This document shows positions 61,775 through 64,000 of a stretch of DNA of 64,000 nucleotides, piece by piece. Source of the stretch: Nitzschia sp. pyKryTriq1 (lineage: Eukaryota; Bacillariophyta; Bacillariophyceae; Bacillariales; Bacillariaceae); the NCBI GenBank assembly GCA_956465555.1, contig OY101118.1:434001-498000 (forward strand), written 5' to 3'. Both the position numbers and the translations under genes were made by a program. Numbering within the stretch: the first letter of the stretch is position 1; each line of letters opens with the position of its first letter. The notes below the pieces were generated by a model. It searched no databases, was not told the origin of the DNA, and saw only the letters and a list, made by a program, of their open reading frames with translations.

Positions 61775-63099
61775 TCATGAAGATCCTTTGGCGACTTGCA
61801 AAAGTTCCTCTGTGGTGGTGAACTTTTCTCGTGGTTGCTCGGGGTTTCGCTTGTGGTCCTCACTCGTCTCGGCCGCATCAATCCGCCGATAGGCTTCCCA
61901 GTCGACAAATTCTACGCCTCGTTGCTCGAGAAGCCCCTTTATTGAAGTTGCTTCTTGTTTTGGAGATGCGCTCTCGGCGTCGTGAAGTATCGTCGCGACA
62001 GTATCTTTTGCATCGGGAATGTTGGTCCCGATGATACCCGAGGGACCCCGTTTCAACCAGCCAGCTGTATATAAACCTCCGAGTTCACCCGCAGCACTAT
62101 CCACCAGTCCATGCGTATTGTTTAAAACCCCTTGCGCTTCATCAAACCATGGCTCCGTTCCCGCAATGGCGAGTCCCTTGTATCCAATACTCACTAGAGC
62201 CTATGGGGCCACCGCCAAGAGATGCGACTGGTGAGATGACATCATGACTAGACTAGAACCTAATGTCATGCAAAAAATATTTTTCAGTTCTGATGTCACT
62301 TACCAGTTGTGCATCTAGTGATTCTTCTTGGCCCGATCCAATTGCTCTCTGTAATCCTGTGTCTCCCTCCAACTGCGTTCGTTCACACACAACACGAGCC
62401 AGTCTCGACGGATCGCCTTCTTCGGCTTCGAATCGCACTGGATTCAAAAGAAAGCGCAAATTTACTCGCCGACTCTTGATGATGTTGCTATTGCTATCCT
62501 TCTCGAATGCGGCCTCCGTCAAGAGTTTGTCCATTCTCATTCGAGGTCGGGATCCTTCCAGTTCTTTTTGGGAAGCCTCGGTCGACTTGCCCATTTCCAG
62601 TTCGTCCGACCGAACTATGAAATCGGCGTGGGGCAATTTGGTCAATTCTCGTAGCTCCTTGATGGTGAACGCCCCTTGAACATGACCTCTTCGCCCCACT
62701 ACGGAAATGGTTCGTCCCTTTTCGTCACCACCCACGGGATCCAGAATATCCAATGCCCGCGTAGCAATATCCGTCACCTCCAACTCCTCTCTAGATTTCG
62801 CCAAGATACGAGCACAGTCTAAGGCAACATTTCCGTGGCCGAGTACCACAATATTTTGATTGCTGGAGGCCATTAAGGCTTGTTCGACAATGGGTCCCAC
62901 CCAATCAAAATCCACGTGCCCATTGTACCATGCCACAAATTTACGGGCACTTAAAATGCCCCGGAGATCCGAACCTGGCAGGTTCAAGATTCGATCGGAT
63001 TCACATCCATACGCCAGAACGACCATATCGTACATCTTCCGTAATTCTTCCAAGGAGACATCCTTTCCCACTTGAACATTTCCGTAAAATTGAATTCTC

Positions 63100-63130
<31 letters not shown>

Positions 63131-63506
63131 CACCACCGCCCTCCATCATCATGGCATCAAAATCGTGTTGCACATTTTTGACTTCTGGGTGATCGGGGGC
63201 GACGCCATTTCGAACCAACCCATATGCGGTAGGAAGACGCTCCAAAATATCAATGTGAAAGCATGATGATGATTCCTTCTTATTTTTGGATGCTGCCTGC
63301 AGATATTTGGCAGTATAACATCCCGAAGGACCGCTTCCGACGATCGCCACCTTCCAAGGATTATCTGGCGAGGATGAAAACCAGGAAACAAGATCGTGAC
63401 TGCTGCTGCTACTGCTGCTGCAACCACCACCAACAAAAGCAGACGTACGCCAGCATACTCTCGACCGAAAAGGACTGCCTAGCCTTCCAACTAGAGAATG
63501 AACCAT
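61775..63506 (-). CDS. FDXR: Mitochondrial NADPH:adrenodoxin (ferredoxin) oxidoreductase
   Basis: Two exons, 63506-62304 and 62200-61775, with a 103-base intron. The product has 542 residues, junction DAQLALVSIGYKGLAI. The flavoenzyme passes electrons from NADPH to mitochondrial ferredoxin for Fe-S cluster and heme A synthesis. The FAD motif VAIVGSGPSGCYTAKYL is followed by ERLPTAYGLVRNGVAPDHPE and the NADP motif VVLGHGNVALDCARIL. Later landmarks are RRGHVQGAFTIKELREL and, in exon 2, GLYTAGWLKRGPSGIIGTN and DAKDTVATIL, all diagnostic of the adrenodoxin reductase family. The start MVHSLVGRLGSPFRSRVCWR is a basic mitochondrial presequence. Two poly-Ser runs, one coded by a GAT-strand repeat at about 63101-63128, interrupt the chain in loops. 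Confidence 0.95.
63101..63128. repeat. GAT (ATC) trinucleotide repeat coding for poly-Ser
   Basis: About nine GAT units on the plus strand, read as TCA/ATC-phase serine codons in the adrenodoxin reductase gene. Confidence 0.8.
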
Positions 63507-64000
63507 GCTGATGGTGCTGCTGATGATGATTTTGAATGTACCTTAGTGGATGGTTCCATACAACAGTCTTTATTGTGAAGATACCGTATGCTGAAAAGGA
63601 GAAACAACGAGACACGCGAGACGCCGCATGATGGCCGACGACGAAAGATCGAAAGCGCGATTGCCTGCGGTACCAGGTACTGTATTACGCACGCACGCAC
63701 GTACTGGCACATATGACTCGTTCGATTCCTGTCGACTCCCAATTTATTCGCATGCAATTTGCCAATGCCCTTTTTTTTTCTTCAAGAATGACGAGATTAT
63801 TTCAGCATTCTCCCTTTTCCCTTCATCATCAATCATCACTTCTTTCTTGCCTTTGCTTCTGTTCGACCCTGTCCTTTCTCCTTTTGTTCTCTCTCCTGTG
63901 GTAATACTCTACTCTCGCAAATTCTGGGTACGGGTAGCCTACGAAGTAGTCTACATTCCATTGCATTTCTACAAGAGATGCAACACAACATTGCTGCCAG
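63507..64000. other. Upstream region of the adrenodoxin reductase gene
   Basis: 494 bases up to the window edge. A GGTACCAGGTACTG word stands at about 63669-63682 and a GCACGCACGCACG run at about 63688-63700. No gene recognised. Confidence 0.5.

Noticed and set aside
5503-63128. Trinucleotide runs as CRISPR-like or regulatory arrays
   Set aside because: They are simple microsatellites coding for Asn, Ser or Gly in loops and have no spacer structure.

Overview
The window is nuclear DNA of a photosynthetic stramenopile, almost certainly a diatom. The reasons are a fucoxanthin-chlorophyll a/c protein with a signal peptide ending in an AFAP-type plastid motif, several other proteins with bipartite plastid presequences, a protein with the diatom-typical DDIMCGRGKG (DUF6824-type) domain, short GT-AG introns, intergenic DNA rich in palindromic GTACCGGTAC words, and a remnant of a Ty1/Copia element. 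The exact genus cannot be decided from the sequence.

I support 31 protein genes that lie wholly in the window plus one cut by the left edge. They are closely packed on both strands. Most are single-exon or have one to four short introns, and I rebuilt the exon chains by eye from splice sites and reading frame, checking that each total length is a multiple of three.

Layout. 0-10 kb: the end of an unknown gene, an ABCG half-transporter, a heat-shock factor (with a three-unit heat-shock element upstream), a plastid site-2-type protease, a duplicated-module surface protein, and a Copia remnant next to one copy of a 115-120 bp direct repeat. 10-20 kb: an alternative oxidase carrying an EF hand, a metallo-beta-lactamase-fold hydrolase, a two-domain nuclease-like protein, a fumarylacetoacetase-family enzyme, a highly acidic repeat protein and a plastid lumen protein. 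20-30 kb: a receptor joining a bacterial-type solute-binding domain to a class C seven-helix domain, RNase P subunit POP1, V-ATPase subunit H and heme oxygenase. 30-43 kb: organellar EF-Ts, mitochondrial uS17, cytosolic eS1, a fusion of a TrhO-type tRNA hydroxylase with an RluA-type pseudouridine synthase, the light-harvesting protein, a YigZ/IMPACT protein and an SDR39U1-type epimerase. 43-64 kb: the DUF6824 protein, two unrecognised membrane proteins, plastid bS21, a PPR protein, a putative glycosyltransferase, a cAMP-receptor-like seven-helix protein, NOT3/5 and mitochondrial adrenodoxin reductase.

The genes do not form an operon-like unit. There is a loose theme of RNA and translation (POP1, NOT3/5, PPR, TrhO-RluA, EF-Ts, uS17m, eS1, bS21) and of organelle function (AOX, FDXR, heme oxygenase, FCP, site-2 protease). 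The most unusual contents are the domain fusions: solute-binding protein plus 7TM receptor, TrhO plus RluA, EF hand plus AOX, and an EEP nuclease plus a restriction-like C-terminal domain. I saw no tRNA, rRNA or CRISPR array.
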